A stretch of DNA of 64,000 nt from the NCBI RefSeq assembly GCF_030124145.1, contig NZ_JASKMS010000027.1, forward strand, positions 56,097-120,096. Direction: 5' to 3'. This DNA comes from Streptomyces sp. 378. GTDB lineage: Bacteria; Actinomycetota; Actinomycetes; Streptomycetales; Streptomycetaceae. The position numbers were made by a program, and so were the translations under genes. Below, one piece after another: positions 1-8,479 of the stretch (positions within the stretch are counted from its first letter, which is position 1; the number at the start of each line of letters is the position of its first letter). The notes under the pieces are model-generated. The model did not search any database. It was given only the letters and a program-made list of their open reading frames with translations, and was not told the origin of the DNA.

Positions 1-51
1 CGACCGGATCACCGGCGGCACCGAGCCGACCGCCGGCCGCGCCGGCCGTCA

Positions 52-816
52 TCACCTGGCTGATGGTCCCGGCCCATCCGCTGTCTGTCCTGTCGCCGTC
101 CCGGCCGCGGTGCACCGGTCGAGGTAGGCGTGCAGGGCGCCCGCGCCCTCGATCATGGTCCTGGTGCGGGCCGTCAGCGCCTGGCCGCGGGCCGCGACGG
201 CCGCCCGCAGCGCCGCACTGCCGCCCTCCCGCCGCAGCCCCTCCAGCACCGGCCTGATCTGGTCGAAGAGGTAGTGGCTGCGGCGCAGGGTGTGCACGAG
301 CCGGGCGTCGCGCACGTCGGCGGGCTGATACACCCGGTAGCCCGTGCCGCGTTCGCGCCCCGGCGAGAGCAGCCCGGCCCCCTCCCACACGCGCAGCGCC
401 GACGTCCGTACGCCCAGCAGCACGGCCACCTCGCCGATGCGCAGGCCGCCCGAGCGCGGCAGGGGGGCGGGCGGCTCCGCCGCCAGCAGCTCCAGTGCCT
501 CGCTCGCCGCCCGCAGCGACACCCGTTCCTCGTGCAGGGCGGCATGCGCGGCGTCGACCAGCGCGAGCGCGCCCGGGACGTTCCCCTCGTGCAGGGCCCG
601 CATGATCGCCGTCGCCGTCACCGGCCCGTACCCCCGCATCAGCGTCCGGTACGCCAGCAGCGCGCCGCGGTGCACCTCCCCGAAGACGCGGTAGCCGGAC
701 GCGGTGCGCGCGGCCGGCGGGAGCACCCCGGCGTCCTCGTAGTTGCGGATCTGCTGCGTCGAGACACCGGCCAGCCGGGCCAGGTCGACGGGGCGCAGGC
801 GGCGGTCGTTCGTCAT
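52..816 (-). CDS. MerR-family regulator with two tandem MerR HTH domains
   Basis: This is a predicted DNA-binding regulator of about 254 residues. The ATG at 816 is chosen because the HTH starts a few residues later (LRPVDLARLAGVSTQQIRNY). A second MerR-type winged HTH begins near residue 120 (LRIGEVAVLLGVRTSALRVW). Both carry the GYRV(F/Y) wing motif, so the protein appears to be an internal duplication joined by a helical linker, unlike ordinary MerR proteins with one HTH and an effector tail. It is divergent from a UvrA-like ABC gene starting 82 bp away. In antibiotic-resistance loci such regulators often control the neighbouring pump or UvrA-like gene, which is the inferred role. The ligand is unknown. 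Confidence 0.85.
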   Translation of the reverse strand: MTNDRRLRPVDLARLAGVSTQQIRNYEDAGVLPPAARTASGYRVFGEVHRGALLAYRTLMRGYGPVTATAIMRALHEGNVPGALALVDAAHAALHEERVSLRAASEALELLAAEPPAPLPRSGGLRIGEVAVLLGVRTSALRVWEGAGLLSPGRERGTGYRVYQPADVRDARLVHTLRRSHYLFDQIRPVLEGLRREGGSAALRAAVAARGQALTARTRTMIEGAGALHAYLDRCTAAGTATGQTADGPGPSAR

Positions 817-857
817 CGATTTGAAGGTTACGGCAGCAACCCCGCCGAAGGGAGCTC

Positions 858-893
858 TCAAGTCTCAACACCGCACTTCAATGGAAGACTTGA
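858..893. promoter_or_regulatory. Candidate MerR operator (perfect 8-bp inverted repeat)
   Basis: TCAAGTCT at 858-865 is matched by its exact reverse complement AGACTTGA at 886-893 with a 20-bp spacer. A second, overlapping repeat, CTTCAA (876-881) and TTGAAG (890-895), shares the right arm. The site fills the divergent gap between the MerR gene and the UvrA-like gene and abuts the latter's start, as expected for MerR-type control. Function is inferred. Confidence 0.5.
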
Positions 894-897
894 AGGA

Positions 898-3345
898 ATG
901 GACGACTGCATCCGCGTCACCGGCGCCCGCCTGAACAACCTCAAGAACGTCTCCCTCACCCTGCCGAAGAACAAGCTGGTCGTGCTGACCGGCCTGTCCG
1001 GCTCCGGCAAGTCCACCCTCGCGTTCGACACCCTCCACCGGGAGGGCCAGCGGCAGTACCTGGAGTCGCTGGGCATGGTCACCGGCCTCGTCAGCAAGCC
1101 CGCCGTCGACTCGATCACCGGCCTGTCCCCGTCCATCAGCGTCGACCAGCACCTCACCAACCGCAGCCCGCGCTCCACGGTCGGCACGGTCACCGAGGTC
1201 TTCACCTACCTGCGGCTGCTGTGGTCGCGGATCGGGGTCCGGCCCTGCCCCGGCTGCGGCAAGGACGTCCCGCCGCCGTTCACCGACGACACCGAGGCCG
1301 ACGAGGACGCCGAGGCCGGGCAGCGGCCCTGCCCGCACTGCGGCACCCCCGTGCCCGGCCTGGTCATGGGCTCCTTCTCCTTCAACAAGCCCGCCGGAGC
1401 CTGCCCGGCCTGCACCGGCCTGGGCGAGGTGATCCGGCCCGACGTGCGACGCCTGGTCGACGACGCGAAGTCGGTGGCCGAGGGGGCCGTGCGGGGCTGG
1501 AACGCGAAGTACACCGACTGGAGCCTGCCCGTGCTGCGGGCCGCCGCCGCCCACTACGGCTTCACCTTCGACGCGGACGCGCCGCTGCGCGAACTCGACG
1601 ACAGGCAGCGGGACCTGCTCCTCCACGGCGTCGAAAGCCCCGAGTTCCGGCGTCACTTCCCCGGCATCGACCCGCCGGAGACCGTGGCGGCGGGTCGTTT
1701 CGAAGGGGTCGCGACGGCCCTGCTGCGCCGCTACGGCGAGCGCGCCGACGACGCCGAGTACCGCGAACGGGCCGAGCAGCAGGGCCTGGTGAAGCAGCCC
1801 TGCGGCGCGTGCGGCGGAACCCGGCTGCGGGCGGAGAGCCGGGCGGTGACCGTGCACGGGCTCGGCATCGTCGAGGCGGCCCGGCTCCCGCTCGACCGGC
1901 TGGCCGCGTGGCTGGGCGGGTCGCGGGACCGGGTCTCACCGGACGAGTGGCTGTTCGTCGAGCCGGTCGTCGCGGATCTGGAGGAACGCGTCGGACGGCT
2001 CGTCGACGTCGGCGTCGGATACCTCACCCTCGACCAGTCCACACCGAGCCTGTCCGCGGGGGAGACCCAGCGGCTGCGGCTGGCCGCCCTGCTCGGCTCG
2101 GGCCTCACCGGAGTCCTCTACGTCCTCGACGAGCCGACGATCGGTCTGCACCCCTCCGACACCGAACGGCTGGTACGGGTCCTGCGCAGGCTCCGCGACC
2201 TGGGCAACACGGTGCTGGTCATCGAGCACGACCTGGAGGTACTGAAGGCCGCCGACCACCTGGTGGACGTCGGGCCGGGGGCGGGCCGGGACGGCGGGCG
2301 GATCGTCGCCGAGGGCACACCGCAGGAGGTCGCCCGCACCGAGGGTTCGGTGACCGGCGCGTATCTGTCCGGCCTGCTGTCGGCTCCGCCGTCCCGGGGA
2401 CGCGGGGACAGCGCGACGGCCGTCGTGATCCGAGGGGCCCGGGCCCACAACCTCAAGAACCTGACCGTACGCGTTCCGCTGCGCCGCCTGGTGACGGTCA
2501 CGGGCCCGTCGGGCTCGGGCAAGTCCACGCTGCTGCTGGACATCCTCGGCCGGGCCGCCCGGCGCCACTTCCACGGCGCCGGGGAACCGCCCGCCGAGCA
2601 CGACGGCGTCGACGGCTGGGAGCACCTGTCCAAGGTCGTCCTCATCGACCAGGAGCCGATCAGCCGTATGCCGCGCTCCAACGCGGCCACCTACTCGGAC
2701 GTCTTCACCCCGATCCGGGAGGTCTTCGCCGCCCGCAGCCGAGGCCGCCTGAACGCGGGCCACTTCTCCTTCAACGTGCCCGGGGGACGCTGCGAACGCT
2801 GCGAGGGAGCGGGCGTGCTCACCGTCCCGATGCACTTCCTCCCGGCGGTGGAGGTGCGCTGCCCGGCGTGCAAGGGCCGCCGCTTCCGGCCGGAGGTGCT
2901 GTCGGTCCGGCACGAGGGCCACGACATCGCCGAGGTGCTGCGAGCGACGGTGGACGAGGCCGTGACGGTGTTCGAGGACGTCCCGCCGGTGGCCACCCGG
3001 CTGCGACGGATGGCCGACGTCGGCCTCGGCTACCTCCCTCTCGGCCAGCCCGCCACCACCCTCTCCGGTGGCGAGGCCCAGCGCCTGAAACTCGCCCGGG
3101 AGCTGGGACGGCGGACCACCGGACACGCCCTGTACCTCCTCGACGAACCGACGACCGGCCTGCACCCCGCGGACACCGCCCGCCTTCTCGGCGTCCTCCA
3201 GCGCCTGGTCGACGCGGGGCACTCGGTCGTCACCGTCGAGCACAACCTGGACGTCGTCCACGCCTCCGACTGGCTGATCGACCTCGGACCCCGGGGCGGG
3301 TCGGTCGGGGGACGGCTGATCTCCCAGGGACCGCCCGGGATCTGA
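898..3345 (+). CDS. UvrA-like ABC ATPase, excinuclease paralogue (DrrC/UvrA2 type)
   Basis: This 815-residue cytoplasmic protein has duplicated ABC ATPase halves. The first Walker A is GLSGSGKST (residues 32-40) and its signature and Walker B run LSAGETQRLRL then YVLDEPTIGLHP. The second half has GPSGSGKST, LSGGEAQRLKL and YLLDEPTTGLHP. Zinc-finger CxxC pairs (CPGCG, CPHCG, CPACTG, CERCEG, CPACKG) are present. It is well short of the ~950-1000 residues of housekeeping UvrA. That fits UvrA2 or DrrC-like paralogues that lack the UvrB-interaction region and act in tolerance to DNA-binding drugs. Start is the ATG at 898. An adjacent divergent MerR gene suggests drug-inducible expression. Substrate unknown. 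Confidence 0.88.
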   Translation: MDDCIRVTGARLNNLKNVSLTLPKNKLVVLTGLSGSGKSTLAFDTLHREGQRQYLESLGMVTGLVSKPAVDSITGLSPSISVDQHLTNRSPRSTVGTVTEVFTYLRLLWSRIGVRPCPGCGKDVPPPFTDDTEADEDAEAGQRPCPHCGTPVPGLVMGSFSFNKPAGACPACTGLGEVIRPDVRRLVDDAKSVAEGAVRGWNAKYTDWSLPVLRAAAAHYGFTFDADAPLRELDDRQRDLLLHGVESPEFRRHFPGIDPPETVAAGRFEGVATALLRRYGERADDAEYRERAEQQGLVKQPCGACGGTRLRAESRAVTVHGLGIVEAARLPLDRLAAWLGGSRDRVSPDEWLFVEPVVADLEERVGRLVDVGVGYLTLDQSTPSLSAGETQRLRLAALLGSGLTGVLYVLDEPTIGLHPSDTERLVRVLRRLRDLGNTVLVIEHDLEVLKAADHLVDVGPGAGRDGGRIVAEGTPQEVARTEGSVTGAYLSGLLSAPPSRGRGDSATAVVIRGARAHNLKNLTVRVPLRRLVTVTGPSGSGKSTLLLDILGRAARRHFHGAGEPPAEHDGVDGWEHLSKVVLIDQEPISRMPRSNAATYSDVFTPIREVFAARSRGRLNAGHFSFNVPGGRCERCEGAGVLTVPMHFLPAVEVRCPACKGRRFRPEVLSVRHEGHDIAEVLRATVDEAVTVFEDVPPVATRLRRMADVGLGYLPLGQPATTLSGGEAQRLKLARELGRRTTGHALYLLDEPTTGLHPADTARLLGVLQRLVDAGHSVVTVEHNLDVVHASDWLIDLGPRGGSVGGRLISQGPPGI

Positions 3346-3420
3346 ACCGATCCGCGCCCGCCCACGTCTTCGTCGCGTATCCGCCGAGCGGGAGCGCCCG
3401 CTCCCGAAGGAGGCCCACCC

Positions 3421-3834
3421 ATGAAGGCGTCACCCCCACGCGTCGCCCAAGGCCCCGCACGAGCGCTGCTCGCGGCGGCTCTGCTCTCGCTGTCCGTGGG
3501 CTGCACGGCGGCGTCCACGGACGGCGGCGGGCGCGCCGACGCGTCCTGCGCGTACGTCATCGAGTACGACAAGCGCAGGTACTTGGCCCGCGCGGAGACG
3601 GACGTCCCCGTGGGGGAGCCGCTCGGCAGCGCCATCCGCCCGGCGTGCGACGACACCCCCGGCGACGGTGACGACGGAGAGCGCCCGGCCCAGGTGACGG
3701 CGTTCGCCGTGCGGGGGGTGGACCCGGCCGTCGCCGTCGCGGTGGCCGAGGACCCCGGCGAGTACCGTCTCGTCGTCGCCGAGTCCGTCAAGGGACTCCC
3801 GCCGGAGCTGAGGAAGGTCCTCGACCGCTCCTGA
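3421..3834 (+). CDS. Small secreted lipoprotein (DUF6281-like)
   Basis: The 137-residue protein has a short basic N-terminus, a hydrophobic segment (LLAAALLSLSV) and a lipobox ending in SVGC, so it should be lipid-anchored outside the membrane. The mature domain has conserved-looking Cys residues (SCAYVIEY, PACDD) that could form a disulfide. A strong Shine-Dalgarno AAGGAGG lies about 9 bases before the ATG. It resembles the short Streptomyces DUF6281 lipoproteins, an assignment from memory. Role unknown. Confidence 0.75.
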   Translation: MKASPPRVAQGPARALLAAALLSLSVGCTAASTDGGGRADASCAYVIEYDKRRYLARAETDVPVGEPLGSAIRPACDDTPGDGDDGERPAQVTAFAVRGVDPAVAVAVAEDPGEYRLVVAESVKGLPPELRKVLDRS

Positions 3835-3855
3835 CGGGCACCGGCCAGGGTGTCG

Positions 3856-4461
3856 TCAGCCCTGCCGCTCCAGCACCGCGTAGTCGGCGAAGCAGCGGCG
3901 GTAGCGCAGGTGCAGCGTCTCCTGGGTGTGCCTGCGCTGCCACTCCTCGACCTCGGCCGGTGCCGAACGGAGCCCGGAACCGGCTCCGCAGTCCGCGTCC
4001 TCGCCCGAGACGCAGCGCGCCTCGTACTCCGGCAGGGCGGACGGGTCCTGGACGATCGTGTACGGCACGTACCGGAAGATCCTGCCCCCGGCCGGCTCCC
4101 CACCGTGCTCCTCGCGTTGGTGCTTGCGCAGCAGGACGTTCGCGTCCGTCACGGCACTTCCGTCGAACGCGGCCCGCGCGGTGTCCCTCCGGGCGGCCAG
4201 TTCCTCACATGCCGCGCACCCTCGTACCGGCAGCGGAGGCCGGTTCGGATCAGCCGACAGCACCTCCCTGGAACGGTCGTTGACCGCCCGCACTCCCGCG
4301 CTGAGCCGCTCGTCCAGGGTCGCCGGCCGGATCCTCGCCGGGTCCGCCTGCCACTCCCGGCCACCGCCGACCGGGCGGAGCATCACATACGGGCCGGTCC
4401 TGTCCTGGTACTCGCCGACCTTGTGCGTCTGGGGGTCGTAGACGAGCGTTCCCGGTTCCAT
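3856..4461 (-). CDS. Hypothetical protein with C-terminal DUF7848-like domain
   Basis: This 201-residue predicted cytoplasmic protein appears to have two parts. The N-terminus (GTLVYDPQTHKVGEYQDRTGPYVMLRP, roughly residues 4-45) resembles a small beta domain common in Streptomyces WhiJ-like loci. The C-terminus (from about residue 125: FRYVPYTIVQDPSALPEYEARCVSG) matches the DUF7848 pattern, with Cys residues at CVSGEDADCG. It is divergent from the XRE regulator at 4567, an arrangement typical of the WhiJ/DUF397/small-protein sets that are repeated across Streptomyces genomes. No biochemical role is known to me. Confidence 0.7.
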   Translation of the reverse strand: MEPGTLVYDPQTHKVGEYQDRTGPYVMLRPVGGGREWQADPARIRPATLDERLSAGVRAVNDRSREVLSADPNRPPLPVRGCAACEELAARRDTARAAFDGSAVTDANVLLRKHQREEHGGEPAGGRIFRYVPYTIVQDPSALPEYEARCVSGEDADCGAGSGLRSAPAEVEEWQRRHTQETLHLRYRRCFADYAVLERQG

Positions 4462-4566
4462 TGCGCGCTCCTTCGTTACTCTGGGTGTAGCAAGCGTTGC
4501 GCAGGGGGACGGTCCGGTTCAATGCCTGGCGTGTGACACCGGTGCACTGTCACGGAGGGGGAAGTC

Positions 4567-5526
4567 GTGAGCCGACGGAACGGCGGGGCGGAGTCGGGAG
4601 CGAGCACGGCGGCCGTGTTCGGCGAGGTGCTGCGGCACTTCCGCGAGGCGGCCCTGCTGACGCAGGAGGGCCTGGCACGGCAGATCCCGTGCGACCGCTC
4701 GCATGTGGCGCGGGTGGAGGCGGGCACGAGGGTGCCGCAGGACACGTTCGCCAAGACCTGCGACGAACTCCTCGGCACGGGTGGGGTGTTGCTCCGGCTG
4801 TGGGGCCGGATCGACTGGTACCCGCAGGTGGAGCATCCGGACTGGTTCCGGCGGCGGGCGGAGATGGATGAGGAGGCGGTCGCCCTTCGGGAGTACCAGG
4901 AGCGGGTGATCCCGGGTTTGTTGCAGACAGCGGACTACGCGCAGTCGCTGTTCTCTCTGCTCGTGAGGGGCGAGGAGTTGGAAGAGCGAGTGCGGGCACG
5001 ACTGAGTCGCCAGCAGCGCTTCCTGGCCGACGGCGGACCGCTGTACGTCGTCGTCCTCGACGAGAGCTGCCTGCGCAACATGATCGGCAGCCCTGCCGTG
5101 ATGCGGGCCCAGTGCGCTCACTTGCTCGATGTCGGACGGCGGCCCAACATCCGGATCCAGGTGGCCCCCGCCGCGCGCCTCGGCCTGTTTCGACCCAGTG
5201 GGTCCATGTCGCTGATCAAGCTGCCCGATGGGCATGAGTGGGTCTACTCGGAATCGCTCGATCGCGGTCATTTCAACGACGATCCGGCCCTCTTCGCGCG
5301 CCATAGCCGCACTTATGATGTGCTCAGGGCGGACGCTCTGTCAGCCCCCGAGTCCGCCGCTCTGATCAGCGACGTGATGGAGAGGTACGAGCATCATGAC
5401 CGAGCCCGAACTCAGCGCGGTTACGTGGATCAAGAGCAGCTACAGCGACGCCAACGGCGGCAACTGCATAGAAATAGCCCCAGGTTTCCCCGAAACCGTC
5501 CCCGTGCGCGACAGCAAGAACCCTGA
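4567..5526 (+). CDS. XRE-family regulator with DUF5753 domain (WhiJ-like)
   Basis: The protein has an N-terminal HTH_3/XRE domain (residues ~17-70, with LLTQEGLARQIPCDRSHVARVE) followed by a ~180-residue DUF5753 domain (LREYQERVIPGLLQTADYA, DESCLRNMIG, PNIRIQV). Start is a GTG at 4567 after a GGAGGGGG-type ribosome site. Such regulators pair with DUF397 proteins in developmental control, and bldB/whiJ loci are the studied examples. The ending is odd: the frame runs 131 bp into the DUF397 gene and adds a ~43-residue Arg/Gln-rich tail, whereas related genes usually stop at or near the DUF397 ATG. A small indel near 5395 would explain this. Confidence 0.85.
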   Translation: MSRRNGGAESGASTAAVFGEVLRHFREAALLTQEGLARQIPCDRSHVARVEAGTRVPQDTFAKTCDELLGTGGVLLRLWGRIDWYPQVEHPDWFRRRAEMDEEAVALREYQERVIPGLLQTADYAQSLFSLLVRGEELEERVRARLSRQQRFLADGGPLYVVVLDESCLRNMIGSPAVMRAQCAHLLDVGRRPNIRIQVAPAARLGLFRPSGSMSLIKLPDGHEWVYSESLDRGHFNDDPALFARHSRTYDVLRADALSAPESAALISDVMERYEHHDRARTQRGYVDQEQLQRRQRRQLHRNSPRFPRNRPRARQQEP

Positions 5527-5587
5527 CGGACCGGTCCTGGTCGTCACCCGGTCCGCCTGGGCGGCGTTCGTCGGCTCCGTGCGCTGA
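5396..5587 (+). CDS. DUF397 domain protein
   Basis: The 63-residue acidic protein carries the DUF397 hallmarks: WIKSSYSDANGGNCIEIA near the start, VRDSKNPDGPVL in the middle and a terminal AWAAFVGSVR. Family members are coded directly after XRE/DUF5753 regulators and are thought to act as partner or antagonist of the regulator. Here the gene lies in another frame within the 3' end of the XRE gene, so it is surely translationally coupled to it. Confidence 0.88.
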   Translation: MTEPELSAVTWIKSSYSDANGGNCIEIAPGFPETVPVRDSKNPDGPVLVVTRSAWAAFVGSVR

Positions 5588-5588
5588 A

Positions 5589-5933
5589 CTACTGTCCGCT
5601 CACCATCTGCAGGATCCGGTTCGCGGCCTCCGCCACCGGCTGTCCCACCGCCCCGACGGCCGCGGCGATCGCGGCGACGGCCAGCAGCGCACGGTGCCGC
5701 TCGGCCGGCGGCGCCGCGTCCGCGGCCAGCACCGGCAGGGACTCGTCGATGAGCTGCGCGCTCGGCTGCGGCAACCGGTCGCGCAACTCGCTCACCTCAC
5801 GGATCAGTTCGGCGAGGGCCAGCCGCAGGGCGGGGTCCGGGTCGCCCGTGGTCCCGTTCTTCACGATGCCCGTGTTGCCGCTGCCGCCGTGCATCGTGAC
5901 GTTGTCGCCGTAGTAGTGGTTGTTGCCGTTCAT
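5589..5933 (-). CDS. Small protein with N-terminal Gly/Asn repeat-like motif
   Basis: The 114-residue product begins with the motif YYGDNVTMHGGSGNTGI (residues 7-23). A helical region follows (LRLALAELIREVSELRDRL) and then an Ala-rich hydrophobic C-terminal segment (ALLAVAAIAAAVGAVG). The ATG at 5933 overlaps the stop of the upstream DUF6232-like gene by 4 bp, so the two are co-translated, and that partner ends with nearly the same motif. The shared motif resembles short amyloid-signalling motifs that link effector and adaptor proteins in bacteria. That is inference only. No known family was recognised. Confidence 0.7.
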   Translation of the reverse strand: MNGNNHYYGDNVTMHGGSGNTGIVKNGTTGDPDPALRLALAELIREVSELRDRLPQPSAQLIDESLPVLAADAAPPAERHRALLAVAAIAAAVGAVGQPVAEAANRILQMVSGQ

Positions 5934-6535
5934 GCCGCGATCCCCACGTTCCCGCTGCCGCCGTACATGTTGACGTTGTCGCCGAAGTAGTAGTTCGTGG
6001 GCGAGCTGATCGTGAGCCGTTCCACGGTCACCCGGAACTCGGTCTCCGGGTTCTCCAGGGCACCGGCGACGTAGCCCACGAGCTGGTCCAGGTGCTGCGG
6101 GTTGCCGCTGGTCACCATGGCCGTGGACGGGCCGGCCGTCTCGACGGCGAGCACGTAGTGCGACTGTGCCGTGAGTACGGAGAGCATGTCGACGAAGGAG
6201 AAGACCAGCGCCGCGCCCGCGACGAGCCACACGAAGACGAGGAGCCCGCCGGCCGTGGACTCGTCCGCGAGGACGGTCAGGCCGGCGATGATCGACAGGC
6301 CGACCGCCGCGGCCAGGATGATCCCGGTGCGGGCGAGGAAGCGGATGACCGCCTCCTTGCGCTTGGGGTGGAGGGTGAAGGTGTACACCCGGGCGATGTT
6401 GCGCAGCGGGTAGGCCGCTCCGCCGACCCATAACAGCCCTTTGCCGACCCGCAGTTCCACGTCGGTGACCGACCGGGGCGGCGCGGCGGGCGGGGGTGGC
6501 ACGTCGTACTGGCCCGGTGGCTGCTGTGTCTCCAT
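5930..6535 (-). CDS. DUF6232-like membrane protein with C-terminal Gly/Asn motif
   Basis: The 201-residue protein has a Pro-rich cytoplasmic N-terminus and a PH-like beta region (LRVGKGLLWVGGAAYPLRNIARVY). Two adjacent transmembrane helices follow (IILAAAVGLSIIAGLTVL and LLVFVWLVAGAALVFSFV), then a soluble C-terminal region. This organisation matches what I know as DUF6232. The last ~20 residues, YYFGDNVNMYGGSGNVGI, are nearly identical to the start of the downstream protein. Start is the ATG at 6535 after AGGGGG. Longer upstream starts would add an unlikely leader. Function unknown. Confidence 0.78.
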   Translation of the reverse strand: METQQPPGQYDVPPPPAAPPRSVTDVELRVGKGLLWVGGAAYPLRNIARVYTFTLHPKRKEAVIRFLARTGIILAAAVGLSIIAGLTVLADESTAGGLLVFVWLVAGAALVFSFVDMLSVLTAQSHYVLAVETAGPSTAMVTSGNPQHLDQLVGYVAGALENPETEFRVTVERLTISSPTNYYFGDNVNMYGGSGNVGIAA

Positions 6536-6664
6536 GTGGTCCCCCTGAGTGCCCTGAGTGCCGGCGCGTGTGGTGTGGCAGCCGTGACTGCGTGAACACC
6601 AATTGACGACGATGCGTGTGCCGAGGGCAAGTGGTTTCACGGGCCCGGTGGGGAACCGGGCGGG

Positions 6665-6958
6665 TCAGGACTCCTCGCGCTTGGGGTCGTCGTCCTTCCT
6701 CTTGTCCTCGTCGAGGGACTTCAGGAAGTCGGGATTGTCGTCGGGCGCGACCCACTGCCGCGGACGCTCCGCCGCGGGCACCCGCTTCTTGCCGGCGATC
6801 AGCCAGGAGATCGACCCGACGAGCGGGAACAACAGCACGAGGATCGCCCACAGCGGCTTGGGCATGTGGCGGATCTCGTCGTCTTTGGTGCTGATGCAGT
6901 CGATGAACGCGTACACGCTCAGCGCCAGCGGCACGAGGAACATCAGTACCCGGAGCAT
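6665..6958 (-). CDS. PLD nuclease N-terminal domain (PLDc_N) membrane protein
   Basis: This 97-residue integral membrane protein has two transmembrane helices (LRVLMFLVPLALSVYAFIDC and LWAILVLLFPLVGSISWLIAG) and a charged C-terminal tail rich in Asp/Lys/Arg. The short PLDc_N module normally precedes phospholipase D domains but is common alone in actinobacteria, where its role is unknown. It is divergent from the menaquinone decarboxylase gene, as in the corresponding S. coelicolor locus as I recall it. RBS GAGAGG precedes the ATG. Confidence 0.8.
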   Translation of the reverse strand: MLRVLMFLVPLALSVYAFIDCISTKDDEIRHMPKPLWAILVLLFPLVGSISWLIAGKKRVPAAERPRQWVAPDDNPDFLKSLDEDKRKDDDPKREES

Positions 6959-7027
6959 GCGCGGCCTCTCAGCGAAAGCGGGTGGGCGGTTCAGGGTCAG
7001 AGTAGCCGCTCGGGGATACTGGACCCC

Positions 7028-8479
7028 ATGGCTTACGACGATCTTCGCTCCCTACTCAGGGCGCTGGAGCGCGAGGGCGACCTCAAGCGCATCAAGGCCG
7101 AGGTGGACCCGTACCTGGAAGTCGGGGAGATCGTCGACCGGGTGCAGAAGGCGGGCGGCCCGGCACTGCTCTTCGAGAACGTGCGCGGTTCGAGCATGCC
7201 GCTCGCGATGAACGTGTTCGGCACGGACCGGCGGCTGCTGAAGGCCCTGGGCCTGAAGTCGTACGCCGAGATCTCCGAGCGGATCGGCGGGCTGCTGAAG
7301 CCCGAGCTGCCGCACGGGTTCGTCGGTGTGCGCGAGGCCTTCGGCAAGCTCGGCGCGATGACGCACGTGCCGCCGAAGAAGGTGAAGGACGGCCCCGTGC
7401 AGGAGGTCGTCCTGACCGGGGACGACGTGGACCTGGACCGGCTCCCGGCCCTGTTCACCTGGCCGAAGGACGGCGGGTCGTTCTTCAACCTGGGGCTCAC
7501 CCACACCAAGGACCCGGAGAGCGGCGTGCGCAACCTGGGCCTCTACCGGCTCCAGCGGCACGACCAGCGCACCATCGGCATGCACTGGCAGATCCACAAG
7601 GACAGCCGGAACCACTACCAGGTGGCCGCGCGCCGGGGAGAGCGGCTGCCCGTCGCGATCGCCTTCGGTTGCCCGCCCGCCGTGACGTACGCCTCCACGG
7701 CGCCGCTGCCCGGGGACATCGACGAGTACCTGTTCGCCGGGTTCCTCGCGGGCAAGCGGATCGAGATGGTCGACTGCAAGACCGTCCCGCTCCAGGTTCC
7801 GGCGCAGGCCGAGGTCGTGATCGAGGGCTGGCTGGAGCCCGGCGAGATGCTGCCCGAGGGTCCCTTCGGCGACCACACCGGCTTCTACACGCCGCAGGAG
7901 CCCTTCCCGGCGCTGAAGATCGACTGCGTCACGATGCGGAAGCGGCCCCTGCTCCAGTCGATCGTCGTGGGCAGGCCCCCGACGGAGGACGGGCCCCTGG
8001 GACGGGCGACGGAACGCTTCTTCCTACCGCTGCTGAAGATCATCGTGCCGGACATCGTGGACTACCACCTGCCGGAGGCGGGCGGCTTCCACAACTGCGC
8101 GATCGTCTCGATCGACAAGAAGTACCCGAAGCACGCGCAGAAGGTCATGCACGCCGTCTGGGGCGCGCACATGATGTCGCTGACCAAGCTGATCGTGGTC
8201 GTCGACTCCGACTGCGATGTGCACGACCTGCACGAGGTCGCCTGGCGGGCGCTGGGCAACACGGACTACGCCCGGGACCTGTCGATCGTCGAGGGCCCGG
8301 TCGACCACCTCGACCACGCCTCCTACCAGCAGTTCTGGGGCGGCAAGGCCGGTATCGACGCGACGAGGAAGTGGCCCGAGGAGGGCTACACGCGCGACGG
8401 CGGCTGGCCCGACATGGTGGAGTCCGACCCGGAGACGGCGGCGAAGGTGGACCGCCGCTGGAAGGAGTACGGGCTGTGA
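7028..8479 (+). CDS. mqnL: UbiD-family decarboxylase of menaquinone biosynthesis
   Basis: This 483-residue cytoplasmic enzyme is of the UbiD family, which uses prenylated FMN for reversible decarboxylation. Family motifs are visible: GLYRLQRHDQRTIGMHWQIHKD, the ELEP-like WLEPGEMLPEGPFGDHTGFY and the PDIVDYHLPEAGGFHNCAIVSI segment. In the futalosine pathway it is expected to remove the naphthoate carboxylate. It is translationally coupled by a GTGA overlap to the UbiA-like prenyltransferase, and the UbiX-like cofactor enzyme and mqnE follow. The ATG at 7028 begins the conserved MAYDDLRSLLRALE. No clear Shine-Dalgarno precedes it, so the message may be leaderless or weakly initiated. Confidence 0.92.
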   Translation: MAYDDLRSLLRALEREGDLKRIKAEVDPYLEVGEIVDRVQKAGGPALLFENVRGSSMPLAMNVFGTDRRLLKALGLKSYAEISERIGGLLKPELPHGFVGVREAFGKLGAMTHVPPKKVKDGPVQEVVLTGDDVDLDRLPALFTWPKDGGSFFNLGLTHTKDPESGVRNLGLYRLQRHDQRTIGMHWQIHKDSRNHYQVAARRGERLPVAIAFGCPPAVTYASTAPLPGDIDEYLFAGFLAGKRIEMVDCKTVPLQVPAQAEVVIEGWLEPGEMLPEGPFGDHTGFYTPQEPFPALKIDCVTMRKRPLLQSIVVGRPPTEDGPLGRATERFFLPLLKIIVPDIVDYHLPEAGGFHNCAIVSIDKKYPKHAQKVMHAVWGAHMMSLTKLIVVVDSDCDVHDLHEVAWRALGNTDYARDLSIVEGPVDHLDHASYQQFWGGKAGIDATRKWPEEGYTRDGGWPDMVESDPETAAKVDRRWKEYGL

